Positions 1 through 6,384 are shown, numbered from the stretch's first letter. The stretch: 7,256 bases of DNA from Desulfovibrio desulfuricans (GCA_003251995.1 QKDT01000028.1:1-7256), one strand, 5' to 3'. Made by a program: numbers and translations. Notes: generated from the letters alone by a model not told the origin.

Positions 1-44
1 GGGGGATTCAGCGTTTCTTGCGGGAGCGTCACAAATTTGAATAG
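1..44 (+). CDS. Possible 3' end of an unidentified upstream gene (partial)
   Basis: The third forward frame is open from the window edge to a TAG at 42-44 and reads GIQRFLRERHKFE. Its codon third positions are richer in G/C than those of the second frame, which stops at 38-40, so this frame is the better candidate. It does not look like the usual end of FliE, the protein often encoded just before FliF. Only 13 codons are visible, so neither function nor reality can be settled; the bases could equally be non-coding. Confidence 0.25.
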   Translation, partial: GIQRFLRERHKFE

Positions 45-91
45 AGGTAAGTCTTTTTTTAAAAATGCTTTTATTACAGTATGATACATTG

Positions 92-107
92 TGGCATGGC
101 AATTGCT
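92..107 (+). promoter_or_regulatory. Sigma-54 (RpoN) promoter of the fliF operon
   Basis: The sequence TGGCATGGCAATTGCT matches the RpoN consensus TGGCACG-N4-TTGC(A/T) at all but one fixed position. The invariant GG (93-94) and GC (105-106) are exactly 10 bases apart, as -24/-12 promoters require. The start of transcription is predicted near 117-119, giving a leader of about 56 bases before the fliF ATG. Sigma-54 promoters need an enhancer-binding ATPase, and flagellar operons are classic targets of such FlrC- or FleQ-like activators; the activator site is not identifiable here. The promoter lies inside the longest possible fliF reading frame, which rules out an earlier start at 81. Confidence 0.85.
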
Positions 108-108
108 T

Positions 109-118
109 TGGCATGCCA
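109..118. repeat. Perfect 10-bp palindrome at the predicted transcription start
   Basis: TGGCATGCCA is a perfect palindrome ending about where the sigma-54 promoter would start transcription. Its left half, TGGCATG, repeats the first seven bases of the -24 element 17 bases earlier (92-98). It could be a repressor or activator half-site pair or a small 5' hairpin in the leader RNA, or it could be chance. Confidence 0.4.
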
Positions 119-161
119 TATGCCCGGTCAAAGTGCCGGAATTACGCCACGTCTTCGCACC

Positions 162-166
162 AGGAG
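162..166 (+). promoter_or_regulatory. Ribosome binding site that fixes the fliF start
   Basis: AGGAG lies 7 bases upstream of the ATG at 174. This is a near-ideal Shine-Dalgarno sequence at normal spacing, and no comparable site precedes the in-frame ATG at 81. Confidence 0.8.
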
Positions 167-173
167 CTACCAT

Positions 174-1814
174 ATGCCGGCTTTTCTCTTGCAGCTTGTC
201 AATTCCATCAAGGCAGTCTGGGCCAAAATGAGCGTCATGCAGCGTGTGGCTCTTATGACTGGATTTGTGCTTATCGGCTCCGCAGCCATAGGCCTTTCCA
301 TCTGGGCCTCGCGTCCCGATTACAAGGTGCTGTATTCCAATCTCAGCGCCGAAGACGCAAGCGTTGTCATCAAGTCGCTCCAGGCCGACAAGGTCATGTA
401 CCAGCTCACAGACAACGGAAAAACCATTCTTGTTCCTAAAGAAGTTGTGTACGATGAACGCATCAAGATCGCGGGCGAAGGTGGTCTTGTGGGGCAGGGC
501 ATTGGTTTTGAAATCTTTGACAAGGTCAAGGTTGGTCAGACCGACTTTGTGCAAAAAATTAACTACACACGCGCATTGCAGGGCGAACTTGCACGCACTA
601 TCAGCGAGTTCCCCAATGTGGAAAGCGCGCGCGTTCACCTGGTTATCCCGCACCGCAGCCTGTTTGTAGAAGAGCGCCAGTCGCCTTCTGCTTCTGTTGT
701 CCTCAAGCTCAAGCGCCCCAATCTCAAGCCCGACCAAAAAGAAATCAACGCCATCCTTAACATGATGCTTATGGCGGTAGAAGGGCTGGACAAGACGCAC
801 GTTTCCATTTCAGACAACGGCGGCAAGGTGCTGTATCAGCCGGAATCAGACAGCCTTGCGGGCGCAAGCACCACCCAGATGGAGCACCGCCAGCAGGTTC
901 AGCGCAACCTTGAGCGCCGCATTGAAGAAATGTTGCAGCCCATGTTTGGCCCCGGTCGCGTTATTGCCAAGGTCAACGTGGATATGGATTTTAGCCAGCG
1001 CACCATCCGGCGCGAGATTTTTGACCCTGAAAAAACCGCGGTACGCAGCGAGCAGCGTAGTGAAGAAACCAATCAGGGGCGCTCTAACCTTGAAGGTGGT
1101 TCGCCAGACGCCAATTTTAGGGGCGATGGCATAACCGGCTCGGTTTCACAGCAGAACGGTAGCCGCGAAACACGCACCACCAACTACGAAATTAACAAGG
1201 AAGAGCAGCAAATCGTATCCAATGTGGGCGATTTAAAGCGCATGACGGTTGCAGTCCTTATCGATGGGACGTATGAAAAGACCAACGGGGCTTGGACGTT
1301 TGTGCCGCGCAAGGCGGAAGACCTTGAGCGTGTGCGTCAGCTCGTTACCAATGCCGTGGGGCTGGACAAGGCCCGTGGCGATGCTCTGGAAGTGAGCTCT
1401 GCTCCGTTTACGGATTCTGAGCCGCCCAAGGATCCCAATTTTGCCGAAATGTTGGCGGACTATGCCGAACGCCTGGGCAAACCGCTGCTCAACGCGCTGC
1501 TGGCCTTTTTGTTCCTCATGCTTGTGGTGCGGCCTGTTGTTCTGGCCCTTATCCGGCCCAAGGTTGAAGCCGGTGAAATGATCGAGGGGCTTGAGGGGCT
1601 GCCTGCCGCAGAGGAGCAGTTGGCGCTTTATGAGGCCCTTGAAGAGGCCGCCAAAACGGACGATGAAATTGAGGCGGAAGATGACGAGGAACTCGTCTTT
1701 AAAGATATTGAAGCCTTGAAGTCGCACATATTCACCCTTTCCGATAATCATATGGAACAGGTGGTTATGCTGGTGCGCGGCTGGATGAAAAATGATGAAA
1801 AAGCTACCGCCTAG
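174..1814 (+). CDS. fliF: Flagellar MS-ring protein FliF
   Basis: FliF (546 aa) builds the inner-membrane MS ring that houses the type III export gate and carries FliG on its cytoplasmic face. There is a hydrophobic segment at residues 25-44 and another at 437-460, the two membrane spans expected of FliF. Between them lie the YscJ/FliF ring-building domain (roughly 46-217, with RPDYKVLYSNL at its start) and the FliF C-terminal domain (roughly 245-410), including the polar Gly/Ser/Asn-rich loop near 300-340. The cytoplasmic end is acidic (about 495-507) and closes with the helix motif that binds the FliG N-terminal domain (FTLSDNHMEQVVMLVRGW, 520-537). The start at 174 is set by the AGGAG site and by the promoter overlapping any earlier start. 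Length is normal for the family. The gene is the first of the sigma-54 operon, and its last 23 bases overlap a small ORF encoding a second FliG-binding tail. Confidence 0.97.
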   Translation: MPAFLLQLVNSIKAVWAKMSVMQRVALMTGFVLIGSAAIGLSIWASRPDYKVLYSNLSAEDASVVIKSLQADKVMYQLTDNGKTILVPKEVVYDERIKIAGEGGLVGQGIGFEIFDKVKVGQTDFVQKINYTRALQGELARTISEFPNVESARVHLVIPHRSLFVEERQSPSASVVLKLKRPNLKPDQKEINAILNMMLMAVEGLDKTHVSISDNGGKVLYQPESDSLAGASTTQMEHRQQVQRNLERRIEEMLQPMFGPGRVIAKVNVDMDFSQRTIRREIFDPEKTAVRSEQRSEETNQGRSNLEGGSPDANFRGDGITGSVSQQNGSRETRTTNYEINKEEQQIVSNVGDLKRMTVAVLIDGTYEKTNGAWTFVPRKAEDLERVRQLVTNAVGLDKARGDALEVSSAPFTDSEPPKDPNFAEMLADYAERLGKPLLNALLAFLFLMLVVRPVVLALIRPKVEAGEMIEGLEGLPAAEEQLALYEALEEAAKTDDEIEAEDDEELVFKDIEALKSHIFTLSDNHMEQVVMLVRGWMKNDEKATA

Positions 1815-1998
1815 TGAAACCAGCCGTCAGTTGACGGAAAGCAGCTCTACGCTTTCGCAGCTCAAGGCCTTGCGCCTGGCGCAAAAAGAAAGCAACCAGC
1901 GCGTTGAAGAACTGAAAATGCGGCTCTTTCACATTACCGAGCAGCATATGGACCAGGCCGTGCGGCTTATCAAGCGCTGGCTTGCAGACAAGGAATAA
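1792..1998 (+). CDS. Small protein resembling the FliG-binding C-terminal tail of FliF
   Basis: This 68-aa frame overlaps the end of fliF by 23 bases, in the +1 frame. Its second half (residues 37-68) aligns without gaps to the last part of FliF (511-542) with 11 of 32 identities and many conservative changes. The core FHITEQHMDQAVRLIKRW (46-63) matches the FliF tail core at 7 of 18 positions, with 7 more conservative. That FliF segment is known to bind the FliG N-terminal domain. The first half is polar and helix-prone and not recognised. Tandem ATGs (1792, 1795) could be reached by translational coupling; no strong ribosome binding site is seen. Alternatively this is the severed or frameshift-expressed end of a double-tailed FliF, because losing one A in the A5 run at 1798-1802 joins the frames into a protein of about 607 aa. 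Codon use fits the neighbours, and fliG begins 45 bases later. The similarity is clear; separate expression is unproven. Confidence 0.65.
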   Translation: MMKKLPPSETSRQLTESSSTLSQLKALRLAQKESNQRVEELKMRLFHITEQHMDQAVRLIKRWLADKE

Positions 1999-2004
1999 GC
2001 AACC

Positions 2005-2028
2005 CCGAGCCGCCTGTGCGGATCTCGG
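2005..2028 (+). promoter_or_regulatory. Stable hairpin just upstream of the fliG ribosome binding site
   Basis: CCGAG (2005-2009) pairs with CTCGG (2024-2028), and CCGC (2010-2013) with GCGG (2018-2021), around the loop CTGT. The result is nine mostly G-C pairs with one 2-base bulge. No T-run follows, so it is not an intrinsic terminator. It ends 2 bases before the fliG Shine-Dalgarno sequence and may act as an RNA processing or stability element or modulate fliG translation; this role is inference. Confidence 0.5.
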
Positions 2029-2030
2029 TG

Positions 2031-2036
2031 AAGGAG
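2031..2036 (+). promoter_or_regulatory. Ribosome binding site that fixes the fliG start
   Basis: AAGGAG lies 7 bases before the ATG at 2044. An in-frame GTG at 2038 is only one base from this site, too close to be used, so ATG 2044 is the preferred start. Confidence 0.8.
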
Positions 2037-2043
2037 TGTGGAG

Positions 2044-3039
2044 ATGGAGTTGACCGGCAAACAGCGTACGGCAGTGCTGCTGCTCGCCATGGGCGACAAA
2101 TTCACGGCTGACGTGTTCAAGCGCATGGACCGGCAGGAAATCGCCGACATCTCCAGAGCCATTGTGGAATTGGAGCCAGTGCCGCGTGAAGTTGTTGAAG
2201 ATGTGCTGCGCGACTTCCACGAATCGCTGGTTGAAGGCGTGGATATGATTACAGGCGGCAGCGATACGCTGAAGCGCCTGCTGGTCAAGAATCTTGATCC
2301 AGAAACCGCCAAGTACGTTATGGACTCACTGAGCCTTGATACCGGCCCCGCGCCCTTCCGCGAGCTGGAATCGGTCAGCCCCAAGCTGCTTTCGCAGATT
2401 CTGCGCAACGAACATCCCCAAACCCTGGCCCTTATCATTGGTCACCTGCACCCGGATCAGGCCGCCAATTTATTGACTAATCTTCCTGCTGGCGTGCGCG
2501 CCGAGGTGCTCATGCGCCTTGCGCGGCTTGAAGCCGTGCCGGAAGAAATGCTTATGGAAGTGGATAAGGTGCTCACCAGCCAGCTTATCGCCATGGGCGG
2601 CAAGGAAGGCAAAAAAGTGGGCGGCGTGCAGTCTGTGGCAGAAATCCTCAATGCTGTGGATCGTGCCACCGAAGAAGAAGTGCTTTCGGAAATCGAAGAA
2701 GACTCCGCGCAAATGGCCGAAGATATCCGCAACCTCATGTTTGTCTTTGAAGACTGCAAGAATATTGACGACCGCGGCGTACGCGAAATGCTCAAGGAAA
2801 TTTCTAACGAAGACCTCACCCTGGCCCTGCGCGGCGCAAGTGACGACCTCAAGGAAAAATTCTTCAAGAACATGTCGGAACGCGCGGGCAACATGATTCG
2901 CGAAGAACTGGAATTCATGGGGCCAGCAAAGCTTTCGGATGTGGAGTCTGCCCAGCAGAATGTCGTCAAGATCGTGCGGCGGCTTGAAGGCGAAAACAAA
3001 CTGGTCATCAGCCGTGGCGCTGGCGACGTGTTTGTGTAG
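2044..3039 (+). CDS. fliG: Flagellar motor switch protein FliG
   Basis: FliG (331 aa) sits on the MS ring, forms the top of the C ring and receives torque from the MotA/B stator. The N-terminal domain (about 1-100, opening MELTGKQRTAVLLLAMG) is the part that binds the FliF tail. The middle domain carries the conserved EHPQT motif (123-127) that binds FliM, followed by a glycine-containing linker (GG at 185-186 and 193-194). The C-terminal domain has the MFVF hinge (232-235) and the torque helix. There, R263, R280, E287/E288 and K296 lie where E. coli FliG has K264, R281, D288/D289 and R297, so the charged residues are kept or swapped for like charges (alignment by eye). Length is typical. The gene follows the extra FliF-tail ORF after 45 bases. 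Confidence 0.97.
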   Translation: MELTGKQRTAVLLLAMGDKFTADVFKRMDRQEIADISRAIVELEPVPREVVEDVLRDFHESLVEGVDMITGGSDTLKRLLVKNLDPETAKYVMDSLSLDTGPAPFRELESVSPKLLSQILRNEHPQTLALIIGHLHPDQAANLLTNLPAGVRAEVLMRLARLEAVPEEMLMEVDKVLTSQLIAMGGKEGKKVGGVQSVAEILNAVDRATEEEVLSEIEEDSAQMAEDIRNLMFVFEDCKNIDDRGVREMLKEISNEDLTLALRGASDDLKEKFFKNMSERAGNMIREELEFMGPAKLSDVESAQQNVVKIVRRLEGENKLVISRGAGDVFV

Positions 3040-3076
3040 CGGTTGCCCGCAGAATCTGTAACCATCGGAACCCGGC

Positions 3077-4666
3077 ATGGCGTCAGACCAGTTGCGCAAA
3101 AAATGGGGCACCATCTTCATGGGCGAGCGCGAGGCAACACCTCAGCAGCTTGACGCCATGCAGGAACCCTTGCTCCGTGAACGCGCCCAGCACCAGCAGC
3201 AAGAGGATTATCTTGCCAGGGTGCGCGCCAGGGCCGAGGAACGCGCGCGCGAAATCCTTGGCGCTGCCTATGCCGAAAGGCAAAAGGTGCTGGAAGAAGC
3301 CGGAACAGAAGCCAAGGCCCGCATTGAGCAGCTCACGCGGGCGGCGCAGGGCATGAAGGCCCAGATGGAAGCCGAGCTTGCCGAGGCCCAGGCCGAGCGC
3401 GATAAAGCCCGCGAACTGCGGGAAGAAGCCGAGTTTATTCGCAGTAATGCGCATAACGAGGGCTTTCAGGCTGGCATGGAGCAGGCAGGGGAGGAGCTTA
3501 AAGAGTTCCGCATTGAAGTGGGCCAGATGCTTGCAAACCTGTTGCGCGCTCTTGAGGCGCAGCGTCATGGCCTTGGTGAAGCCTGGAGAGAAGAGCTGGC
3601 AGAACTGGCCCGCGTGGCAGTGGAGGCCGGAACAGGCTGGATTTTGCAGGCTGAGCATCAGCGCATTTTGCAGAGTCTGGTTTTCAGCTCTCTGCAATTG
3701 CTGGAAGACCGCGCCACCGTCACCATTCGGGTTCACCCTGATGACGAGGATACTGTCAGCGACCTGTTTCGGGCTGCCCGTGAACGCGTGCCTGAGCTGA
3801 GCCAGTGGATCGTCAACGGCGATGCCTCAGTGGAGGCGGGCGGCCTGGTGGCAGAAAGCGTCAGCGGCTCGGTTGAGAATCTACGTGAGCACTATCGCGA
3901 AATGGTCAACGGTATTCTGGAGTACCTGACCTTGCCCCCGCGCCCGGAAGAAGAACAGACGGGCGAAGAGGTGAGTGCTGCGGCGCAACGCGAATCGGCA
4001 CGGCTTGCCCAAGTTGTGCCTGAGGCTGCCCCCGTTGAAGAGGCTTTGCCCTCGGCTGAGCCGGAAGAAATATTGCCGCAAGATCAGTTGGCGCAAGATC
4101 AATTGTCGCAAGACCAGTTGCCGGAAAACACGCCGGATGTTTTGTCAGCCCAGGGGCAAGATTACTTGTCTGAAGCTGATTCTGACCATGCAGACCCCTC
4201 ATCTGATCAGGCCTCCCTTGCCGGTCAGGGTGGCGAGTCCATGAGCGATGCTTCTTCGCCAGAGGGCGTACCTGCCCCAGACGGCGTGGGGGCGGCTGAC
4301 GACATGCCAGAGGCTGCGTCTGCGCAACCCGATGTTGCCGCTGTGGATGATCACATGGCAGAAACTTTGCCAGCCTTGGCGGAACAATCCGATGCGGGGC
4401 CTGACGATCTGCCGGAGTACGACGCCCATGAGCAGCCAGAATCGGCGCATGCAGCAAATGCTGATTCGGATGCTGGCACAGAGGTTGGCGCAGAGGTTGG
4501 CGCAGATGAGGGCGCTGCCCACAACGACAACCCCAGCCTTGCCGAACTGGAGGATGAACTTTTTCCCCTGCCGGAAGAGGAAAAGGATCATGACCCTGAA
4601 TCTTCCTCCAGTGTTTTTGTCAGCGGGGGCTTTCTTCCCGGTTCCGACAACGGTCAGCCGGGATAG
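3077..4666 (+). CDS. fliH: Flagellar export ATPase regulator FliH with a long acidic C-terminal extension
   Basis: FliH dimers hold FliI near the export gate and the C ring and regulate its ATPase activity. Residues 1-285 form a normal FliH. The N-terminal end has a Trp at position 10, in line with the N-terminal Trp residues that dock Salmonella FliH on FlhA. A long charged coiled coil spans about 30-125, a short GxxxG-type helix motif lies at 129-138, and the conserved C-terminal domain includes PELSQWIVNGDASVEAGG (239-256). The rest, about 290-529, is extra: FliH is usually near 230-300 aa, against 529 here. The extension is rich in Asp, Glu, Ala, Pro and Gln, has no Lys or Arg from 310 to 502, carries two short tandem repeats, and ends in a more hydrophobic patch (SSSVFVSGGFLPG). 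It is probably disordered. The ATG at 3077 is preferred over 3119 because it keeps W10, although its ribosome binding site is weak. fliI follows after 6 bases. Confidence 0.92.
   Translation: MASDQLRKKWGTIFMGEREATPQQLDAMQEPLLRERAQHQQQEDYLARVRARAEERAREILGAAYAERQKVLEEAGTEAKARIEQLTRAAQGMKAQMEAELAEAQAERDKARELREEAEFIRSNAHNEGFQAGMEQAGEELKEFRIEVGQMLANLLRALEAQRHGLGEAWREELAELARVAVEAGTGWILQAEHQRILQSLVFSSLQLLEDRATVTIRVHPDDEDTVSDLFRAARERVPELSQWIVNGDASVEAGGLVAESVSGSVENLREHYREMVNGILEYLTLPPRPEEEQTGEEVSAAAQRESARLAQVVPEAAPVEEALPSAEPEEILPQDQLAQDQLSQDQLPENTPDVLSAQGQDYLSEADSDHADPSSDQASLAGQGGESMSDASSPEGVPAPDGVGAADDMPEAASAQPDVAAVDDHMAETLPALAEQSDAGPDDLPEYDAHEQPESAHAANADSDAGTEVGAEVGADEGAAHNDNPSLAELEDELFPLPEEEKDHDPESSSSVFVSGGFLPGSDNGQPG
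4079..4123 (+). repeat. Three 15-bp tandem repeats within fliH
   Basis: Three in-frame units (4079-4093, 4094-4108, 4109-4123) each encode QDQL plus one variable residue (A, S, P). Units differ at few bases, mostly third positions or the last codon, which suggests recent slippage with selection on the protein. They lie in the acidic tail of FliH at residues 335-349. Confidence 0.85.
4481..4516 (+). repeat. 12-bp tandem repeat within fliH
   Basis: GAGGTTGGCGCA occurs twice exactly (4481-4492, 4493-4504), followed by a diverged third unit (4505-4516). The units encode EVGA, EVGA and DEGA at residues 469-480 of the FliH acidic tail. Confidence 0.8.
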
Positions 4667-4672
4667 TCAGTC

Positions 4673-6178
4673 ATGAAGCTCGACCCAGATTCCTGCATAA
4701 AGTTGCTCAAAACAAGCACGCCCGTGCGCCTGTACGGCAAGGTCAACAAGGTTGTGGGCCTTGTGGCTGAGGGCAGCGGCCTGCGCGCGCCCCTGGGCGC
4801 AGTGTGCCACATGCTGCCCGACGAGGGCGATGACGGCATTGCCGCCGAAGTGGTGGGCTTTCGCGAAGGCAACCTGCTGTTCATGCCTTATGGCGATATG
4901 CGGGGCATTCGTCCCGGCAGCCGTATCCGCAATACAAGTTTACCCCCGGTATTTCCCGTGGGGCCAGATTTGCTTGGGCGCGCTTTTGACGCCTTTGGCA
5001 CGCCCCTGGATGCTGGCGCGCCCATAAGCGCGGAACTCTATGTTTCGCCCTTGCCCGCCGGAGAAAGCTCCAAAGAAGATTTCATCCGCCAGCAGGAAGA
5101 GCAGCGTCCTTTTGTGCCGCAATGGCTTGATGAGGCCCGTAAGCTCTGGAATCCAGAACTGGTGCCTATCTATGCTGATCCGCCAAGCCCTCTGCAACGC
5201 CCGCGTATTACTGATATTCTTGATGTTGGTGTGCGTTCGGTCAACAGCCTGCTCACCCTTGGCAAGGGGCAGCGCGTGGGCATCATGGCTGGCTCGGGCG
5301 TGGGCAAATCCACCCTCATGGGCATGATGGCCCGTTATACCCGCGCGGATGTCAACGTGATCGCGCTCATTGGCGAACGCGGGCGCGAAGTTGTGGAATT
5401 TATGGAGCGCGACCTTGGCCCAGAGGGCATGGCCCGCTCTGTGCTGGTGATCGCCACGTCAGATCAGTCGCCCCTTGTGCGCATGCGCGCCGCCTACGCG
5501 GCAACGGCAGTGTCGGAATACTTCCGCGACAAGGGCATGGACGTGCTGCTGATGATGGACTCCGTAACCCGCTTTGCCATGGCTGCCCGCGAAGTGGGCC
5601 TTGCCGTAGGCGAACCGCCAACCACCAAGGGCTATACGCCTTCGGTATTCGCCCAGTTGCCCAAGCTGCTGGAGCGGGCGGGGCGCTCCGCCAAGGGCAC
5701 CATCACCGGCATCTATACCGTACTTGTGGATGGCGACGACTTTAACGAACCCATTGCCGACGCCGTGCGTTCCATCCTTGACGGGCATATCGTGCTGACC
5801 CGCGATCTGGCTGACCAGGGGCATTTCCCCGCCATTGACGTGCTGCGTTCCATCAGCCGTTTACGTTCCGATATCTGCGACAGGCAGGATGTGCTTGCGG
5901 GCCGCGTTGTAACGCGCTGCATGAGTACCTTCCGCCGCGTGGAAGATATGGTCAATATTGGCGCCTATGCCAAGGGCTCCAATGCAGAGATCGACGCCGC
6001 CATTGCCAAGATGCCAGATATCAATGCTTTTTTGCGTCAGGATGTGGGCGACCCGCAGTTTGTGGATTCGTGCATGGCCCAGATGCGCACCCTGGCTGAC
6101 ATGGATAACGGTCAGCAGGGCCATCCCCAGGCTGGCATGCCTGTGCCCCAACAGCCAAAGGGCGTTGCCCCTCTCTAG
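4673..6178 (+). CDS. fliI: Flagellum-specific export ATPase FliI
   Basis: FliI is a hexameric ATPase related to the F1 beta subunit. It hydrolyses ATP to help release chaperones and load substrates into the flagellar type III exporter. Visible motifs are the Walker A loop GSGVGKST (207-214), GERGREV (234-240), Walker B VLLMMDSVTR (291-300, D296), and the alpha/beta ATPase signature PAIDVLRSIS (386-395). The protein has 501 aa against about 440 usual for the family. The added length comes from an insert at about 124-168, between the N-terminal beta-barrel and the ATPase core, and from a Pro/Gln/Gly-rich tail after about residue 477. The catalytic core looks intact. The start lies 6 bases after the fliH stop, so the two are probably translationally coupled; the ribosome binding site is weak. 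No fliJ follows, although that gene often sits directly downstream of fliI. Confidence 0.97.
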   Translation: MKLDPDSCIKLLKTSTPVRLYGKVNKVVGLVAEGSGLRAPLGAVCHMLPDEGDDGIAAEVVGFREGNLLFMPYGDMRGIRPGSRIRNTSLPPVFPVGPDLLGRAFDAFGTPLDAGAPISAELYVSPLPAGESSKEDFIRQQEEQRPFVPQWLDEARKLWNPELVPIYADPPSPLQRPRITDILDVGVRSVNSLLTLGKGQRVGIMAGSGVGKSTLMGMMARYTRADVNVIALIGERGREVVEFMERDLGPEGMARSVLVIATSDQSPLVRMRAAYAATAVSEYFRDKGMDVLLMMDSVTRFAMAAREVGLAVGEPPTTKGYTPSVFAQLPKLLERAGRSAKGTITGIYTVLVDGDDFNEPIADAVRSILDGHIVLTRDLADQGHFPAIDVLRSISRLRSDICDRQDVLAGRVVTRCMSTFRRVEDMVNIGAYAKGSNAEIDAAIAKMPDINAFLRQDVGDPQFVDSCMAQMRTLADMDNGQQGHPQAGMPVPQQPKGVAPL

Positions 6179-6194
6179 CCTTTGTCTACTTTTT
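6156..6194 (+). terminator. Weak intrinsic terminator candidate at the end of fliI
   Basis: CAAAGG (6156-6161) can pair with CCTTTG (6179-6184), followed after 5 bases by five Ts (6190-6194). An alternative inner hairpin, GGGC-GTT-GCCC (6160-6170), competes with it. The stem is short, the loop is 17 bases, and the structure overlaps the fliI stop codon. It would suit the end of the flagellar transcript, but the fold is weak. Confidence 0.25.
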
Positions 6195-6375
6195 GCCCTG
6201 TAAAATCTTGTTATTCTGAGAATGAGAATTCTGTCACATGCACCTTGAAGGTGGCGTGGCGCTGTGCTACGTTCACTATACAATTGTTGGCGCTGCACAG
6301 TTTTTGCGCTGGTGTGTAATTGCAGCTTGAGAGCAGATTACCATTGGTACTGTTTTTCTGCACTGCATGAATTTT

Positions 6376-6384
6376 TGTTAAAAT
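6376..6384 (+). promoter_or_regulatory. Possible extended -10 (sigma-70) promoter of the downstream gene
   Basis: TGTTAAAAT fits the extended -10 form TGnTATAAT with one mismatch. No good -35 element is seen at 16-18 bases upstream, which extended -10 promoters tolerate. Predicted transcription would begin near 6391, leaving a leader of about 80 bases before the ATG at 6472. Confidence 0.4.

Noticed and set aside
81..173. Upstream extension of fliF to the ATG at 81
   Set aside because: The extension overlaps the sigma-54 promoter and predicted transcription start, has no ribosome binding site, and is unlike FliF N termini. ATG 174 has AGGAG at ideal spacing.
2457..3120. Long minus-strand frames of about 200-216 aa opposite fliG
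   Set aside because: They mirror the codon pattern of fliG, resemble no family, and have no ribosome binding site. The same applies to the minus-strand frames at 1233-1751, 3083-3736 and 6499-7098.
3881..4591. Other-strand and other-frame ORFs over the fliH tail, as possible true genes in place of the extension
   Set aside because: The fliH frame runs through without a break, keeps the local codon style, and stops 6 bases before fliI. The alternatives have odd, basic composition typical of shadows of acidic coding sequence.
6208..6232. Fur-box-like GAGAATGAGAAT repeats after fliI
   Set aside because: Only two of three hexamers fit, the third is absent, and no gene with an iron link starts nearby.
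6252..6267. Second sigma-54 promoter before the last gene
   Set aside because: GG and GC are 11 bases apart instead of 10, and the TTGC element is not intact.
6262..6305. CTGTGC/GCACAG stem followed by five Ts, as a terminator
   Set aside because: The 6-bp stem encloses a 27-base loop, too open for a reliable intrinsic terminator, and it lies far from the fliI stop.
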